From an uncultured Bacteroidales bacterium (GTDB lineage: Bacteria > Bacteroidota > Bacteroidia > Bacteroidales > UBA932): 64,000 nucleotides of DNA. Under the pieces are notes generated by a model. The model did no database searches. It was not told the DNA's origin and saw only the letters and a list, made by a program, of their open reading frames with translations. The translations under genes and the position numbers were made by a program. Where the stretch lies: the NCBI GenBank assembly GCA_944322565.1, contig CALUPG010000006.1:62001-126000 (forward strand), read 5' to 3'. Below, piece by piece: positions 43,149 to 52,132 of the stretch. Position 1 is the stretch's first letter; every line of letters starts with the position of its first letter.

Positions 43149-44027
43149 ATGCAGCCGTCCGATGAAAGGCTTCTGAAAGATTATTCGGACTATCTCAGGA
43201 TAGAACGTGCGATGTCACCCAATACGGTGGCATCGTATTGTTCTGATGTCTCAGCTTTTCTTGATGCCTGCGGGCAGCCTGCCGAATCCTGCGGGCCCGA
43301 TGCCATTGTGGACTATCTCGCTTCACGCAGTGATTTGCAGGACCGCTCGCTGTCGAGACTTGTCAGCGCCTTGAGATCTTTCTTCAATTATATGATAATG
43401 GAAGGAATGATTACTGAAAACCCCTGTGATAAAGTCGAATCTCCGAAAATCGGGCGTTATCTTCCTGAGGTGCTTTCCGTCGGAGAAGTAGCTGACATAA
43501 TAGCATCCGTACCCCAGGACACCTGGGGCGGAATACGGGACCGCGCCATCCTTGAGATGCTTTACGGCTGCGGTCTGAGGGTATCCGAGGCCGTGGGGAC
43601 CAGAATATCAGATGTCTTCTTTGAGGAATCATTCGTCAGAGTCAGGGGAAAAGGAGACAAGGAGCGGATTGTGCCGCTGGGGGAGATGGCTGAAGATGCC
43701 GTCAGAAAATATCTTGCAGTGAGGCCTGAACCGGCGGGGCGGGCATACGGCGACATACTTTTTCTGAACCGGTTCGGGAAGTCGCTAAGCAGGATATCCG
43801 TATTCAACATGATCAAGAGGCAGGCTCTTGTCTGCGGCATCACCAAAGAAATCTCTCCGCATACTTTCAGGCATTCTTTTGCCACGCATCTGATAGAAAA
43901 TGGGGCTGACCTCAGGGCAGTGCAGGAAATGCTCGGACATGAGAGTATCCTGACTACGGAAATCTATACGCATGTGGACACCGCCTCGTGGCAGGAGTCC
44001 ATTCTCAGTCACCATCCGAGGAAGTGA
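43149..44027 (+). CDS. xerD: Tyrosine recombinase XerD-like
   Basis: 292 residues from [23 protein letters not shown]. The N-terminal SAM-like DNA-binding domain covers about 8-90. The catalytic core has Arg in [12 protein letters not shown], Lys in [23 protein letters not shown] (His-x-x-Arg), His in [14 protein letters not shown] and the nucleophile Tyr in IYTHV. Single chromosomal copy length and context fit the housekeeping dimer-resolution recombinase. XerC versus XerD cannot be decided from one gene. The 3' end overlaps the convergent tdk gene by 23 bp. Confidence 0.88.
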   Translation: MQPSDERLLKDYSDYLRIERAMSPNTVASYCSDVSAFLDACGQPAESCGPDAIVDYLASRSDLQDRSLSRLVSALRSFFNYMIMEGMITENPCDKVESPKIGRYLPEVLSVGEVADIIASVPQDTWGGIRDRAILEMLYGCGLRVSEAVGTRISDVFFEESFVRVRGKGDKERIVPLGEMAEDAVRKYLAVRPEPAGRAYGDILFLNRFGKSLSRISVFNMIKRQALVCGITKEISPHTFRHSFATHLIENGADLRAVQEMLGHESILTTEIYTHVDTASWQESILSHHPRK

Positions 44028-44583
44028 CGGCCTTGTTGTAGCAGTGCCGGCAGAGCGGCTCGTAGATGTCCTTTTCTCCGAGCATCACGAGCTGGTCTCC
44101 TGATGTCAGCCTGTGCGACCGGTTGGCGAGGTCTCCGCACTTTACACAGATTGCATGCACTTTCTGGACATCTTCGGCAACTGCCATCAGAGCCGGCATC
44201 GGACCGAACGGCTTGCCTGAAAAGTCAGTGTCAAGTCCTGCGATGATTACCCGGATTCCTCTGTCCGCGAGAGTCTGGGCGACTTCTACAATAGTGTCAT
44301 CAAAGAACTGGGCCTCGTCAATGCCTACGACATCTGCATCGCTTGTAAGAAGCAGCATGCTGGCAGGGGAGTCCACAGGTGTTGAGGGAATGCTGTGCGC
44401 ATCATGGGACACAACCTGATCTTCAGAATACCTGACATCTACGGCCGGTTTGTATATTTCAACCTTAAGATTGGCGAACTGTGCCCTTTTCAGTCTTCTT
44501 ATCAATTCTTCTGTCTTGCCTGAAAACATTGACCCGCAGATTACTTCTATCCGACCTGATTTTTTTGCGTATTCTAAAAACAT
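44005..44583 (-). CDS. tdk: Thymidine kinase
   Basis: 192 residues. Type II TK: P-loop [14 protein letters not shown] at about 17-30, the DEAQFF motif (Walker B-like), the lasso/ADP-binding region, and Zn-binding cysteines CVKCGDL and CRHC near the C terminus. Phosphorylates thymidine for salvage. The coding end overlaps xerD by 23 bp on the opposite strand, a compact convergent arrangement. Confidence 0.95.
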   Translation of the reverse strand: MFLEYAKKSGRIEVICGSMFSGKTEELIRRLKRAQFANLKVEIYKPAVDVRYSEDQVVSHDAHSIPSTPVDSPASMLLLTSDADVVGIDEAQFFDDTIVEVAQTLADRGIRVIIAGLDTDFSGKPFGPMPALMAVAEDVQKVHAICVKCGDLANRSHRLTSGDQLVMLGEKDIYEPLCRHCYNKAVTSSDGD

Positions 44584-44625
44584 TTCTTTAATTTTGCTGA
44601 ATATTGCCGGTCCCTGCAGGACCGG
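44564..44625 (+). promoter_or_regulatory. Promoter and leader hairpin for the 44645 gene
   Basis: TTTG (44564-44567) and TAATTTTG (44589-44596), 21 bp spacer, within the start region of tdk. The transcript would begin with a hairpin CCGGTCC-CTGCA-GGACCGG (44607-44625) before the ATG at 44645. The hairpin has no adjacent T-run. Confidence 0.5.
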
Positions 44626-44644
44626 TACAAATATAATGCTTTTT

Positions 44645-45193
44645 ATGGAAAATTCTTCCCGCCGGATACTGGATGAAATAATGCCTCTGATATCTTCGAT
44701 AAAGGGGCAGATATCACTGCTTGAAGATAAATTGGCTGAACTGTCAGTATCATCGGATTCATCCTCGGAATCCGATGCCGGAGCTCAGCCGGAGACTGCT
44801 GCCGGGAATGAAGAAAATCTTTTCCCGGAGGAGGAGACGGACCAGGAATATTCGGCCGGTCCAGTTGCGCTTGATGTCAATGACTTGATGCGGGATGCCG
44901 GGCATCTGTCCGTGATGGATGTCCTTGCTGACAGGGAGGCATGGCGGAAAGATCGTCCCGGACAGCCTGTAAAAGATGTCAGGAGTGCCATATCTCTTAA
45001 TGACAGGGCTCTTTTTATCAGGACTCTTTTCAGAGAGGACCCTATGCTCTTCAGTTCCACTATGGAAGAACTCAATTCTGCGGATTCGCTTCAGTCGGCA
45101 GTCAGCTTCCTTTCTGAAAGATTCCCCGAATGGGATATGGAGTCGGATGCTGTCTACAGGTTCATGATGTGCATAAGAAGAAAGGTGGGATAG
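44645..45193 (+). CDS. Conserved hypothetical protein, acidic
   Basis: 182 residues from [23 protein letters not shown] helical N terminus is followed by a Ser/Asp/Glu-rich low-complexity stretch (about 40-80), then a folded C-terminal domain ([67 protein letters not shown]). This conserved C-terminal block recurs in Bacteroidota next to tdk/rsmI. I do not recognise a catalytic motif. It lies 4 bp before rsmI, so the two are co-transcribed. Function unknown. Confidence 0.7.
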   Translation: MENSSRRILDEIMPLISSIKGQISLLEDKLAELSVSSDSSSESDAGAQPETAAGNEENLFPEEETDQEYSAGPVALDVNDLMRDAGHLSVMDVLADREAWRKDRPGQPVKDVRSAISLNDRALFIRTLFREDPMLFSSTMEELNSADSLQSAVSFLSERFPEWDMESDAVYRFMMCIRRKVG

Positions 45194-45197
45194 AATT

Positions 45198-45938
45198 ATG
45201 GACAAGGAGAAAAATATTGAAACCGGAAAGACCGGACATCTGTATATAGTGCCGACACCGGTGGGAAATCTTGAAGACATGACTTTCAGGGCAGTCAATG
45301 TGCTGAAGTCGGTGGATCTCATTCTTGCCGAAGACACAAGGACAAGCTCCGTGCTGCTCAGGCACTATGACATACATGCCAGGCTGGAATCCCATCATAA
45401 GTTCAATGAACACAAGACGGCGGCTGTCATAAAGGACAGGATTCTTGCGGGACTTGATGTGGCTCTTATAAGCGATGCCGGGACTCCGGGCATTTCTGAC
45501 CCCGGTTTTCTCCTCGTCAGGACATGTGTCGGGGAAGGCATTGAAGTCCAGACTCTCCCCGGGGCAACTGCGTTTGTCCCGGCATTGGTCAGTTCAGGCT
45601 TCCCGTGCGACAGATTCTGTTTTGAAGGGTTTCTTCCCGTGAAGAAGGGCAGGCAGACAAAAATGAAGACACTTGCTTCAGAAGAGAGAACGATGATTTT
45701 CTATGAGTCACCATACAGGCTTGTCAAGACGCTGGAGCAGCTGGCCGAATATTTCGGCCCCGGAAGGATGTGTTCCGTGGCAAGGGAAATATCAAAGGTG
45801 CATGAGGAGCACAGGCGCGGCACATTGGCTGAGGTGTCTGCCTGGTTCAGGGAACATGAACCCAAGGGAGAGATTGTCCTTATTGTTGCCGGCGCTGACC
45901 TGTCGGGAAAGAAGCCTGCCGGCAATGATGATGAGTAA
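45198..45938 (+). CDS. rsmI: 16S rRNA (cytidine-1402 2'-O)-methyltransferase
   Basis: 246 residues. Tetrapyrrole-methylase fold: LYIVPTPVGNLEDMTFRAVNVL, then DLILAEDTRTSSVLLRHY, ALISDAGTPGISDPG and TLPGATAFVPALVSSGFP are the family motifs. It methylates C1402 in the ribosomal P site using SAM. It follows the hypothetical gene by 4 bp. Confidence 0.94.
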   Translation: MDKEKNIETGKTGHLYIVPTPVGNLEDMTFRAVNVLKSVDLILAEDTRTSSVLLRHYDIHARLESHHKFNEHKTAAVIKDRILAGLDVALISDAGTPGISDPGFLLVRTCVGEGIEVQTLPGATAFVPALVSSGFPCDRFCFEGFLPVKKGRQTKMKTLASEERTMIFYESPYRLVKTLEQLAEYFGPGRMCSVAREISKVHEEHRRGTLAEVSAWFREHEPKGEIVLIVAGADLSGKKPAGNDDE

Positions 45939-45988
45939 TATGGTATCTTGACATATGGCAAAACGGGGAGGGACAGACATGAGGCGAT

Positions 45989-46942
45989 ATGGAAAAGAAT
46001 GTGATTCCGGAAGGCGGACACCGGAAAAAATTGTCCGCATCTTTCGTGACGGGGAGCATTGCTCTTGTATTTCTCTTAATCGGTTATCAGACTGCAGTCC
46101 TTGTGCATAGGGCGGCTGTTGAAAAGATTCTTGCAGACAGAGACTGTCCGGACACTGTTTATGTAGTTGACCGCAGCCATGCTGAATCTGTCCTGTCTGC
46201 CGGAATTACCGGAATGACAGGCATGACCGGCAGAACAGAGGACAGCGTCGTAATGTTCAGGAAGAATGCCGGACATCATCCTGCCGTACAGCAAGTCAGG
46301 GATTGTTACAGGCCGCCGGTTGAGACTTTCGCTTTCAATCCGAATACCGTTTCTGTCGATGACCTTGTCAGACTCGGGTTTTCCCGCAGACAGGCTGAAT
46401 CCATAGACAATTACAGAAAGAAAGGAGGCCGGTTCCGCCGCAAAAGTGATTTTGCGAAGTCCTATGTGGTGGCGGACTCCGTCTACCGGCGGCTGGAACC
46501 ATATATGGAAATTCCTCTCGTGGACCTTAATCTCGCGGATTCGGCGGCATTTGATGCCCTGCCGGGCATAGGAGGCTATTTTGCAGCAAAGATGACAGAA
46601 TACCGGGAGGCTCTCGGAGGCTCTTATTCCTACTGTGAGCAGCTGATGGATATATGGAATTTTGACAGGGAAAAGTATGACGGGCTGTCAGATCTCATTA
46701 CCATAGATTCAGCATATGTCCGGCCATATCCATTGTGGACTTTGCCGGAGGATTCGCTCAGGATGCATCCGTATATAAAATACAGTTCGACTGCACATGG
46801 AATCGTGCTTTTCCGTGAAAACAATCCACAATCCTCGTGGACTGTGGATGCACTTGAAAAAGCCGGAGTCATCAGTCCTGAAATGGCGGATAAACTTTCA
46901 CGCTGCACTATAGCCCGGCCATGCGGCAGTGCCTTGGAATGA
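45989..46942 (+). CDS. Helix-hairpin-helix protein (ComEA-like repeats), membrane-anchored
   Basis: 317 residues. One N-terminal transmembrane helix (about 18-38, GSIALVFLLIGYQTAVLV). At least two HhH motifs follow: FNPNTVSVDDLVRLGFSRRQAESIDNYRKKGGRFRRKSDF and DLNLADSAAFDALPGIGGYFAAKMTEYREALGG. A third, degenerate copy sits near the C terminus (PYIKYSSTAHG and VDALEKAGVI). HhH proteins of this type bind DNA at the membrane and are compared with ComEA. A DNA-uptake role is not shown here. It starts 50 bp after rsmI and converges with the PurF-like gene. Confidence 0.8.
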   Translation: MEKNVIPEGGHRKKLSASFVTGSIALVFLLIGYQTAVLVHRAAVEKILADRDCPDTVYVVDRSHAESVLSAGITGMTGMTGRTEDSVVMFRKNAGHHPAVQQVRDCYRPPVETFAFNPNTVSVDDLVRLGFSRRQAESIDNYRKKGGRFRRKSDFAKSYVVADSVYRRLEPYMEIPLVDLNLADSAAFDALPGIGGYFAAKMTEYREALGGSYSYCEQLMDIWNFDREKYDGLSDLITIDSAYVRPYPLWTLPEDSLRMHPYIKYSSTAHGIVLFRENNPQSSWTVDALEKAGVISPEMADKLSRCTIARPCGSALE

Positions 46943-46975
46943 CTGTCTTCCTCCGGATGGCCGGAGGCCGGGGAA

Positions 46976-48385
46976 TCAGAAGCAGCTTGAGCCGTCGAAG
47001 CAGTGTGTGCAGACGCTGCATTTAGGAAGGCCGATGGCTTCTATGAGAGTCTCGATAGTGTTGAATTTCAGGGATGTGAGTCCGAATCTTCTTGCTATTT
47101 CATCTACAAGCCGCTTGTATTCAGGGGAGCCTGTCGTGGCATATTTCTCAAGGTTCCTGTCAGCATCACCTTCAAGGTCCTTGATGATTCTCCTGGATAT
47201 GAGCTCAAGGTCTGTCTTTGATGCTGAGAATCCTATGAACGGGCAGCCGTAGATGAGGGGCGGGCAGCCTATCCTCATGTGGACTTCCTTGGCCCCGTAG
47301 TCAAAGAGAATCCTGACATTGTCCCTGAGCTGTGTGCCTCTCACAATGGAGTCGTCACAGAAGATTATCCTCTTGTCCTGGAGCATCGCCCTGTTCGGAA
47401 TCAGCTTCATCTTGGCCACAAGCGAACGTCTTTCCTGGTTGCTCGGAGTGAAGCTTCTCGGCCATGTGGGTGTGTACTTGGTGACGGCCCGATGGTAAGG
47501 GACACCCTTTCCTTCCGCGTATCCGAGGGCCTGGCCGACACCGGAGTCCGGGATGCCGCAGATGCAGTCGACCTGCGAATCGTCCTGCTGCCCCATCTTG
47601 TATCCGCTTGTGAATCTCACTTCCTCAACATTGCGGTTTTCGTAGCTTGATGTCGGGAATCCGTAATATACCCACAGGAACGAGCATATCTGCATCCTCT
47701 TTTCAGGTTTTCTCAGCTGCTCTGCATGGTCAGGGTAAATCCTGACTATTTCTCCCGGGCCGAGATACCTGTCGATTTCAAAGTCGAGATTCGGGAAACT
47801 GCATGATTCGCTTGTTGCTGCATATGCCCCGTCTTTCTTGCCGAGCACTATCGGTGTCCTTCCCCACTTGTCCCTTGCCGCGATGATGCCGTCTTCGGTA
47901 AGGAGAAGCATCGAGCATGAGCCTTTGATTGTATTGAAGACATTTTCAATGCCCTCGACGAAATTCTTCCCCTGTATGATGAGAAGGGCGATGAGTTCGG
48001 TCTGGTTAGTGCCTCCGGAACTCAGTTCCGCAAAGTGCTTGTTCTGCGAAAGCAAGTCATCCTCAATCTCTTTCATATTGGCGACCTTTGCTACAGTCAC
48101 TATCGCGAATTTCCCCAGATGGGAATTTATGACTATAGGCTGGGGATCTGTGTCGCTTATCACGCCGATACCTGATGTGCCTTTGCTGAATTTGTCAAGT
48201 TCATCCTCAAATTTGCTTCTGAAATAGTCACTCTGCAGATTGTGGATGGACCTCTGGAAGCCGTCTTCCTTGCTGTAGGTGGCGAGGCCTCCTCTCTTTG
48301 TCCCCATGTGGGAATTGTAGTCCGTGCCGTAGAAAAGGTCATTGACGCATTTCTGCTTTGATATTGTCCCGAAGAAACCTCCCAT
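46976..48385 (-). CDS. PurF-like amidophosphoribosyltransferase homologue lacking the nucleophile Cys
   Basis: 469 residues. The start MGGFFGTISKQKCVND places Gly, not Cys, at position 2, where PurF needs a free N-terminal Cys for the glutaminase reaction. The rest of the Ntn-hydrolase domain is recognisable (NSHMGTKRGGLATYS). The PRTase domain has the PRPP loop IIFCDDSIVRGTQLRDNV. The C terminus carries a Cys-rich motif CSVCTHCFDGSSC. Such proteins are common in Bacteroidota beside a normal PurF, and their role is unresolved. Whether it uses ammonia, works as a PRPP-binding regulator or does something else is open. Monocistronic with its own promoter (48424-48456). Confidence 0.8.
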   Translation of the reverse strand: MGGFFGTISKQKCVNDLFYGTDYNSHMGTKRGGLATYSKEDGFQRSIHNLQSDYFRSKFEDELDKFSKGTSGIGVISDTDPQPIVINSHLGKFAIVTVAKVANMKEIEDDLLSQNKHFAELSSGGTNQTELIALLIIQGKNFVEGIENVFNTIKGSCSMLLLTEDGIIAARDKWGRTPIVLGKKDGAYAATSESCSFPNLDFEIDRYLGPGEIVRIYPDHAEQLRKPEKRMQICSFLWVYYGFPTSSYENRNVEEVRFTSGYKMGQQDDSQVDCICGIPDSGVGQALGYAEGKGVPYHRAVTKYTPTWPRSFTPSNQERRSLVAKMKLIPNRAMLQDKRIIFCDDSIVRGTQLRDNVRILFDYGAKEVHMRIGCPPLIYGCPFIGFSASKTDLELISRRIIKDLEGDADRNLEKYATTGSPEYKRLVDEIARRFGLTSLKFNTIETLIEAIGLPKCSVCTHCFDGSSCF

Positions 48386-48423
48386 ATTGTCAGTCCGTTT
48401 TGTTGAGTTATCCGTTTGCGCGG

Positions 48424-48456
48424 CAAAAGTACAAAAAAAGAAAAAATCACTTCAAA
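48424..48456 (-). promoter_or_regulatory. Promoter of the PurF-like gene
   Basis: On the minus strand TTTG (48456-48453) and TACTTTTG (48431-48424), spacer 21 bp. It overlaps the last codons of the aldehyde dehydrogenase gene. The ATG follows about 39 bp downstream. Confidence 0.55.
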
Positions 48457-49832
48457 AATATCCTGATTAATTTTTCTTTTATTGAATTGTACGGCTGGTA
48501 TCTCATCGGAAGGTCAACCCAGAGAGACTTTTCCAGAATGCTTTTCTTGTGGGTGAATGTGTCGAATCCGTATTTCCCGTGGTAACGGCCCATTCCGCTT
48601 TCCCCGACGCCTCCGAACGGCAGCTGTTCTGTCGCCAGATGAATGATTGTGTCATTGACGCAGCCTCCGCCGAAATGGAGTCTCTGCAGCAGCATCTTCT
48701 TAATCTTCCTGTCTCGCGTGAAAATATATGCGGCAAGAGGTTTCGGTCGCCTGGCAATGTAGCAGATGACATCCTCCAGGTCATTATAGGTCAATATCGG
48801 CATCAATGGTCCGAAGATTTCATCCTGCAATATTGTGACATCGTCCGGCCCGAGGATATTTCCGGCGCAGATTATTGCCGGAGCGATTCTGAGACCTTCG
48901 GAATCGGTCTCGCCTCCTGTCACGGACCCTGCCGGACATTCTTCCATCGCGGCCACAAGCCTGTCGAAGTGCTTGCGGTTCACGATTTTTCCGTAGTCCG
49001 GATTTTCAAGCGGGTTCTCTCCGAACATCCTGCGGATGGCCTTTTTGCATGCTGCGGTGAATTGTTCTGAAATGCTTTCATGCACCAGAATATAGTCCGG
49101 GGCTACGCAGGTCTGTCCGCAGTTGAGATATTTGCCGAAGACAATCCGTGCAGCTGATACTTCTATGTCGGCGGTCCTGTCTACAATCACCGGGCTTTTC
49201 CCTCCAAGCTCAAGGGTCACCGGCGTGAGATGCTCTGCGGCCTTAGCCATCACTGTCTTGCCCACAGTCTTGCTCCCGGTGAAGAATATATAGTCGAATT
49301 TCTGTTCCAGAAGATCTGAATTGACTTCCCTTCCGCCTTCTATGACGGTGACATATTCTTCAGGATACACTTTCCCTACAAGTTTCCTGATGACGGCTGA
49401 AGTCGCCGGCGAGTATGCACTCGGCTTGACAATTGCGGTGTTGCCGGCTGCGACCGCACTGATTAGCGGAGATATGCAGAGCAGGAACGGATAGTTCCAT
49501 GGGCTCATTATCAAGACATTGCCGTATGGCTCGGAGATTATGCGGCTCCGTGACGGAAACTGTGAAAGAGGGGAGCCGACCCTTTCCGGCCGGCTCCATC
49601 TTTTGAGATTTCTGCATGCGCAGGACAATTCGGAGAGAGTCATTCCGATTTCAGTCATATAGGATTCTGTCCTGCTTTTCCCCAGGTCATCGTGAAGGGC
49701 AAGCATTATCTCGTCTTCCAGTTCTTCAATGCCCTTGCCTATTGCCTTGAGGTATGCAAGTCTGTATCCTGTGGCGAGCGTCCTTCCGCTGCAGAAAAAT
49801 TCCCTCTGCCTTTGAACAATTTCCTGTATCAT
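48447..49832 (-). CDS. Aldehyde dehydrogenase (class 3 type)
   Basis: 461 residues. NAD(P)-dependent oxidation of aldehydes. The nucleophile is in NCGQTCVAPDYI and the general base is in LELGGKSPVI. The cofactor segment reads MSPWNYPFLL. The overall length and the absence of an N-terminal extension fit class 3 ALDHs (coniferyl/fatty aldehyde type). A C-terminal hydrophobic/basic tail (YNSIKEKLIRIFLK) is similar to that of membrane-associated members. It lies 18 bp downstream of recA on the same strand. Substrate unknown. Confidence 0.9.
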   Translation of the reverse strand: MIQEIVQRQREFFCSGRTLATGYRLAYLKAIGKGIEELEDEIMLALHDDLGKSRTESYMTEIGMTLSELSCACRNLKRWSRPERVGSPLSQFPSRSRIISEPYGNVLIMSPWNYPFLLCISPLISAVAAGNTAIVKPSAYSPATSAVIRKLVGKVYPEEYVTVIEGGREVNSDLLEQKFDYIFFTGSKTVGKTVMAKAAEHLTPVTLELGGKSPVIVDRTADIEVSAARIVFGKYLNCGQTCVAPDYILVHESISEQFTAACKKAIRRMFGENPLENPDYGKIVNRKHFDRLVAAMEECPAGSVTGGETDSEGLRIAPAIICAGNILGPDDVTILQDEIFGPLMPILTYNDLEDVICYIARRPKPLAAYIFTRDRKIKKMLLQRLHFGGGCVNDTIIHLATEQLPFGGVGESGMGRYHGKYGFDTFTHKKSILEKSLWVDLPMRYQPYNSIKEKLIRIFLK

Positions 49833-49850
49833 CCGAAGAAATCAAATGCT

Positions 49851-50879
49851 TCAGTCATTGACTTCCTTGAGGGCCTCGCGGATTTTTCCTTCGATTTCAT
49901 CACAGAGCTCGACATTGTCCGTAAGAAGCTGTTTTACCGCTTCACGGCCCTGTGCGAGCTTGGAGTCATTGTAGCTGAACCATGAGCCGCTCTTTTTGAT
50001 TATGTCGAACTCGACTCCGAGGTCAATGACTTCCCCGACATGTGAGATGCCCTCTCCGAATACTATGTCGAATTCCGCCTTCTTGAAAGGAGGTGCAAGC
50101 TTGTTTTTGACGATTTTGACCCTGGTCCTGTTGCCGAGGGCCTCTTCGCCGTCCTTGATTTGGGTGGTGCGGCGGACATCGACACGGACTGATGCATAGA
50201 ATTTCAGCGCATTTCCTCCTGTGGTGGTCTCCGGGTTGCCGAACATCACGCCTATCTTGTCGCGGAGCTGATTGATGAAGATGCAGCAGGTGTTGGTCTT
50301 GCTGATGCTGGCGGTGAGTTTCCTGAGCGCCTGGCTCATGAGCCTTGCCTGAAGCCCCATCTTTGCATCTCCCATTTCCCCCTCGATTTCGGCTTTCGGC
50401 GTAAGGGCGGCGACGGAGTCGATGACTATGATGTCAATGGCTCCTGACCTGATGAGATTTTCCGCTATTTCAAGAGCCTGCTCTCCGTTGTCCGGCTGGG
50501 AAATCAGAAGCGAGTCCAGGTCGACGCCGAGATTCTTGGCGTAAGTCCTGTCAAATGCGTGCTCTGCATCAATGATGGCGCCTATCCCGCCCAGTTTCTG
50601 GGCTTCGGCGATGGCATGTATGGCGAGTGTCGTCTTTCCGCTGGATTCCGGTCCATAGATTTCAATGACCCTTCCTCTCGGGTATCCTCCTATGCCGAGA
50701 GCATGGTCGAGTGCAATCGAGCCGCTCGGAATCACGGACACATCCCATTTGGGCTGGTCGCCGAGCTTCATGATTGTTCCCTTCCCGTAGTCTTTCTCAA
50801 TCTTGTCGATTGTGGCCTGCAATGCCTTGAGTTTCGCGGCATTGACTTCAGTCCCTTCTTTTTCTGTCTCTTTAGCCAT
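49851..50879 (-). CDS. recA: RecA recombinase
   Basis: 342 residues. Walker [10 protein letters not shown], Walker [23 protein letters not shown], loop 2 [22 protein letters not shown] and the C-terminal domain are all standard. Catalyses strand exchange and triggers the SOS response. I saw no clear LexA-type box in the leader, consistent with the uncertain SOS system in this phylum. Promoter at 50908-50937. Confidence 0.98.
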   Translation of the reverse strand: MAKETEKEGTEVNAAKLKALQATIDKIEKDYGKGTIMKLGDQPKWDVSVIPSGSIALDHALGIGGYPRGRVIEIYGPESSGKTTLAIHAIAEAQKLGGIGAIIDAEHAFDRTYAKNLGVDLDSLLISQPDNGEQALEIAENLIRSGAIDIIVIDSVAALTPKAEIEGEMGDAKMGLQARLMSQALRKLTASISKTNTCCIFINQLRDKIGVMFGNPETTTGGNALKFYASVRVDVRRTTQIKDGEEALGNRTRVKIVKNKLAPPFKKAEFDIVFGEGISHVGEVIDLGVEFDIIKKSGSWFSYNDSKLAQGREAVKQLLTDNVELCDEIEGKIREALKEVND

Positions 50880-50907
50880 AAAAATCAGTGTTTGGTTGTT
50901 AGCGCAA

Positions 50908-50937
50908 CAAAGTTACTTACAAAATTTAATTTTCAAT
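50908..50937 (-). promoter_or_regulatory. recA promoter (-33 TTG, -7 TAACTTTG)
   Basis: On the minus strand ATTG (50937-50934) and TAACTTTG (50915-50908) are 18 bp apart, about 29 bp from the recA ATG. The -33 has TTG instead of full TTTG. Confidence 0.65.
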
Positions 50938-50972
50938 GGGAAAAGCAGGTTTCTCCAACCATTATTTTTATT

Positions 50973-50980
50973 TAATTTTG
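50973..50980 (+). promoter_or_regulatory. -7 box (TAATTTTG) upstream of rlmN
   Basis: TAATTTTG lies 55 bp upstream of the rlmN ATG. The -33 position shows TTTC rather than TTTG. Confidence 0.4.
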
Positions 50981-51035
50981 CGGATGCAGGACAGGCTTGC
51001 GCGAGTGACCTCCGGCATGCAATAATAGAGAAAAC

Positions 51036-52121
51036 ATGAAGACACGACTGTTGGGGATGAATCCCGAAGAATTGAGAAAAGTTGCCCAAGAGGCCGCTCT
51101 GCCGAAGTTCGCGGCCGGACAGATGGCAAGGTGGCTGTATGTGAAGAAAGTGCGGGATATAGACCAGATGACGGACATATCCAAAGAAGGGCGGGCGAGG
51201 CTTTCCGAAAAATATGAGGTCGGGGTCTCGGACTGGACTGACTGCCGGATATCTTCTGACGGGACCAAGAAATATCTCTTTCCAGTCGAGGGCATCTTCG
51301 GCAGGGGCTCTTCGGCTGACGGGAGGACAGAAAAGGCTGCCGTAGAGGCGGTGATGATTCCGGACAGGGACCGCACCACTCTCTGCGTATCCTCACAGTC
51401 CGGCTGTCGGATGGGCTGCCATTTCTGCATGACCGGCAGACAGGGCTTCCACGGGCATCTTTCGGCAGCAGACATCATGTCCCAGTTCATCGCCGCGGAC
51501 GAGTCCGACATGCTGACCAATGCCGTCTTCATGGGGATGGGTGAACCTCTGGACAATTATGACAATGTCATGAGAGCCATTGGGATACTTACTGCACCAT
51601 GGGGATTTGCGTGGAGCCCCAAAAGAATAACGCTGTCGACAATAGGCGTGCTCCCGGCCCTGCGCAGATATCTGGATGAGAGCCGCTGCCACCTTGCCGT
51701 GAGTCTGCATAATCCGTTCAGTGATGAAAGGCTTTCCGTGATGCCGGCGGAAAAGCCCTGGCCGATAAAGGATGTTGTGGAACTGATAAGGCAATATGAC
51801 TTCTCCGGGCAGAGGCGGGTGAGTTTCGAGTACACGATGTTCTCCGGCTTCAATGACACAAAGCACCATGCGGATGCGCTCATCAGGCTGTTGGCGGGAC
51901 TTGAATGCAGGGTCAACCTCATAAGGTTCCACAAGATTCCCGATTTCCCCTACGGGACATCACCCGATGTCATCATGGAGAACTTCAGGGACAGGCTCGG
52001 CAGGGCTGGAATCACGGCTACCATCAGGGCGTCAAGAGGCGAGGACATACTTGCTGCCTGCGGAATGCTTGCCGGCAGGCACGGGACTCTTCAGGACAGG
52101 GAAGCGGACAAGAAAATTTGA
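51036..52121 (+). CDS. rlmN: 23S rRNA (adenine-2503 C2) methyltransferase, radical SAM
   Basis: 361 residues. Radical SAM cluster motif CxxxCxxC in SGCRMGCHFCMTGRQG, and the second catalytic Cys in DILAACGML near the C terminus. SAM-binding MGMGEPLDNYDNVM and RITLSTIGVLPALRR are as in RlmN/Cfr. It methylates A2503 of 23S rRNA and some tRNAs. It is the chromosomal RlmN type by context; Cfr would have a resistance setting. The patatin-like gene starts 11 bp after its stop. Confidence 0.93.
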   Translation: MKTRLLGMNPEELRKVAQEAALPKFAAGQMARWLYVKKVRDIDQMTDISKEGRARLSEKYEVGVSDWTDCRISSDGTKKYLFPVEGIFGRGSSADGRTEKAAVEAVMIPDRDRTTLCVSSQSGCRMGCHFCMTGRQGFHGHLSAADIMSQFIAADESDMLTNAVFMGMGEPLDNYDNVMRAIGILTAPWGFAWSPKRITLSTIGVLPALRRYLDESRCHLAVSLHNPFSDERLSVMPAEKPWPIKDVVELIRQYDFSGQRRVSFEYTMFSGFNDTKHHADALIRLLAGLECRVNLIRFHKIPDFPYGTSPDVIMENFRDRLGRAGITATIRASRGEDILAACGMLAGRHGTLQDREADKKI

Positions 52122-52132
52122 TTATACGGCCG

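Noticed and set aside
46950..46967. Hairpin CCTCCGG/CCGGAGG between the HhH and PurF-like genes as a terminator
   Set aside because: Stem is only 7 bp with a 4-base loop and there is no T-run in either direction; kept out of the feature list.
50880..51035. LexA/SOS-type operator in the recA leader
   Set aside because: No clear dyad of SOS-box type is present, only the ordinary promoter.
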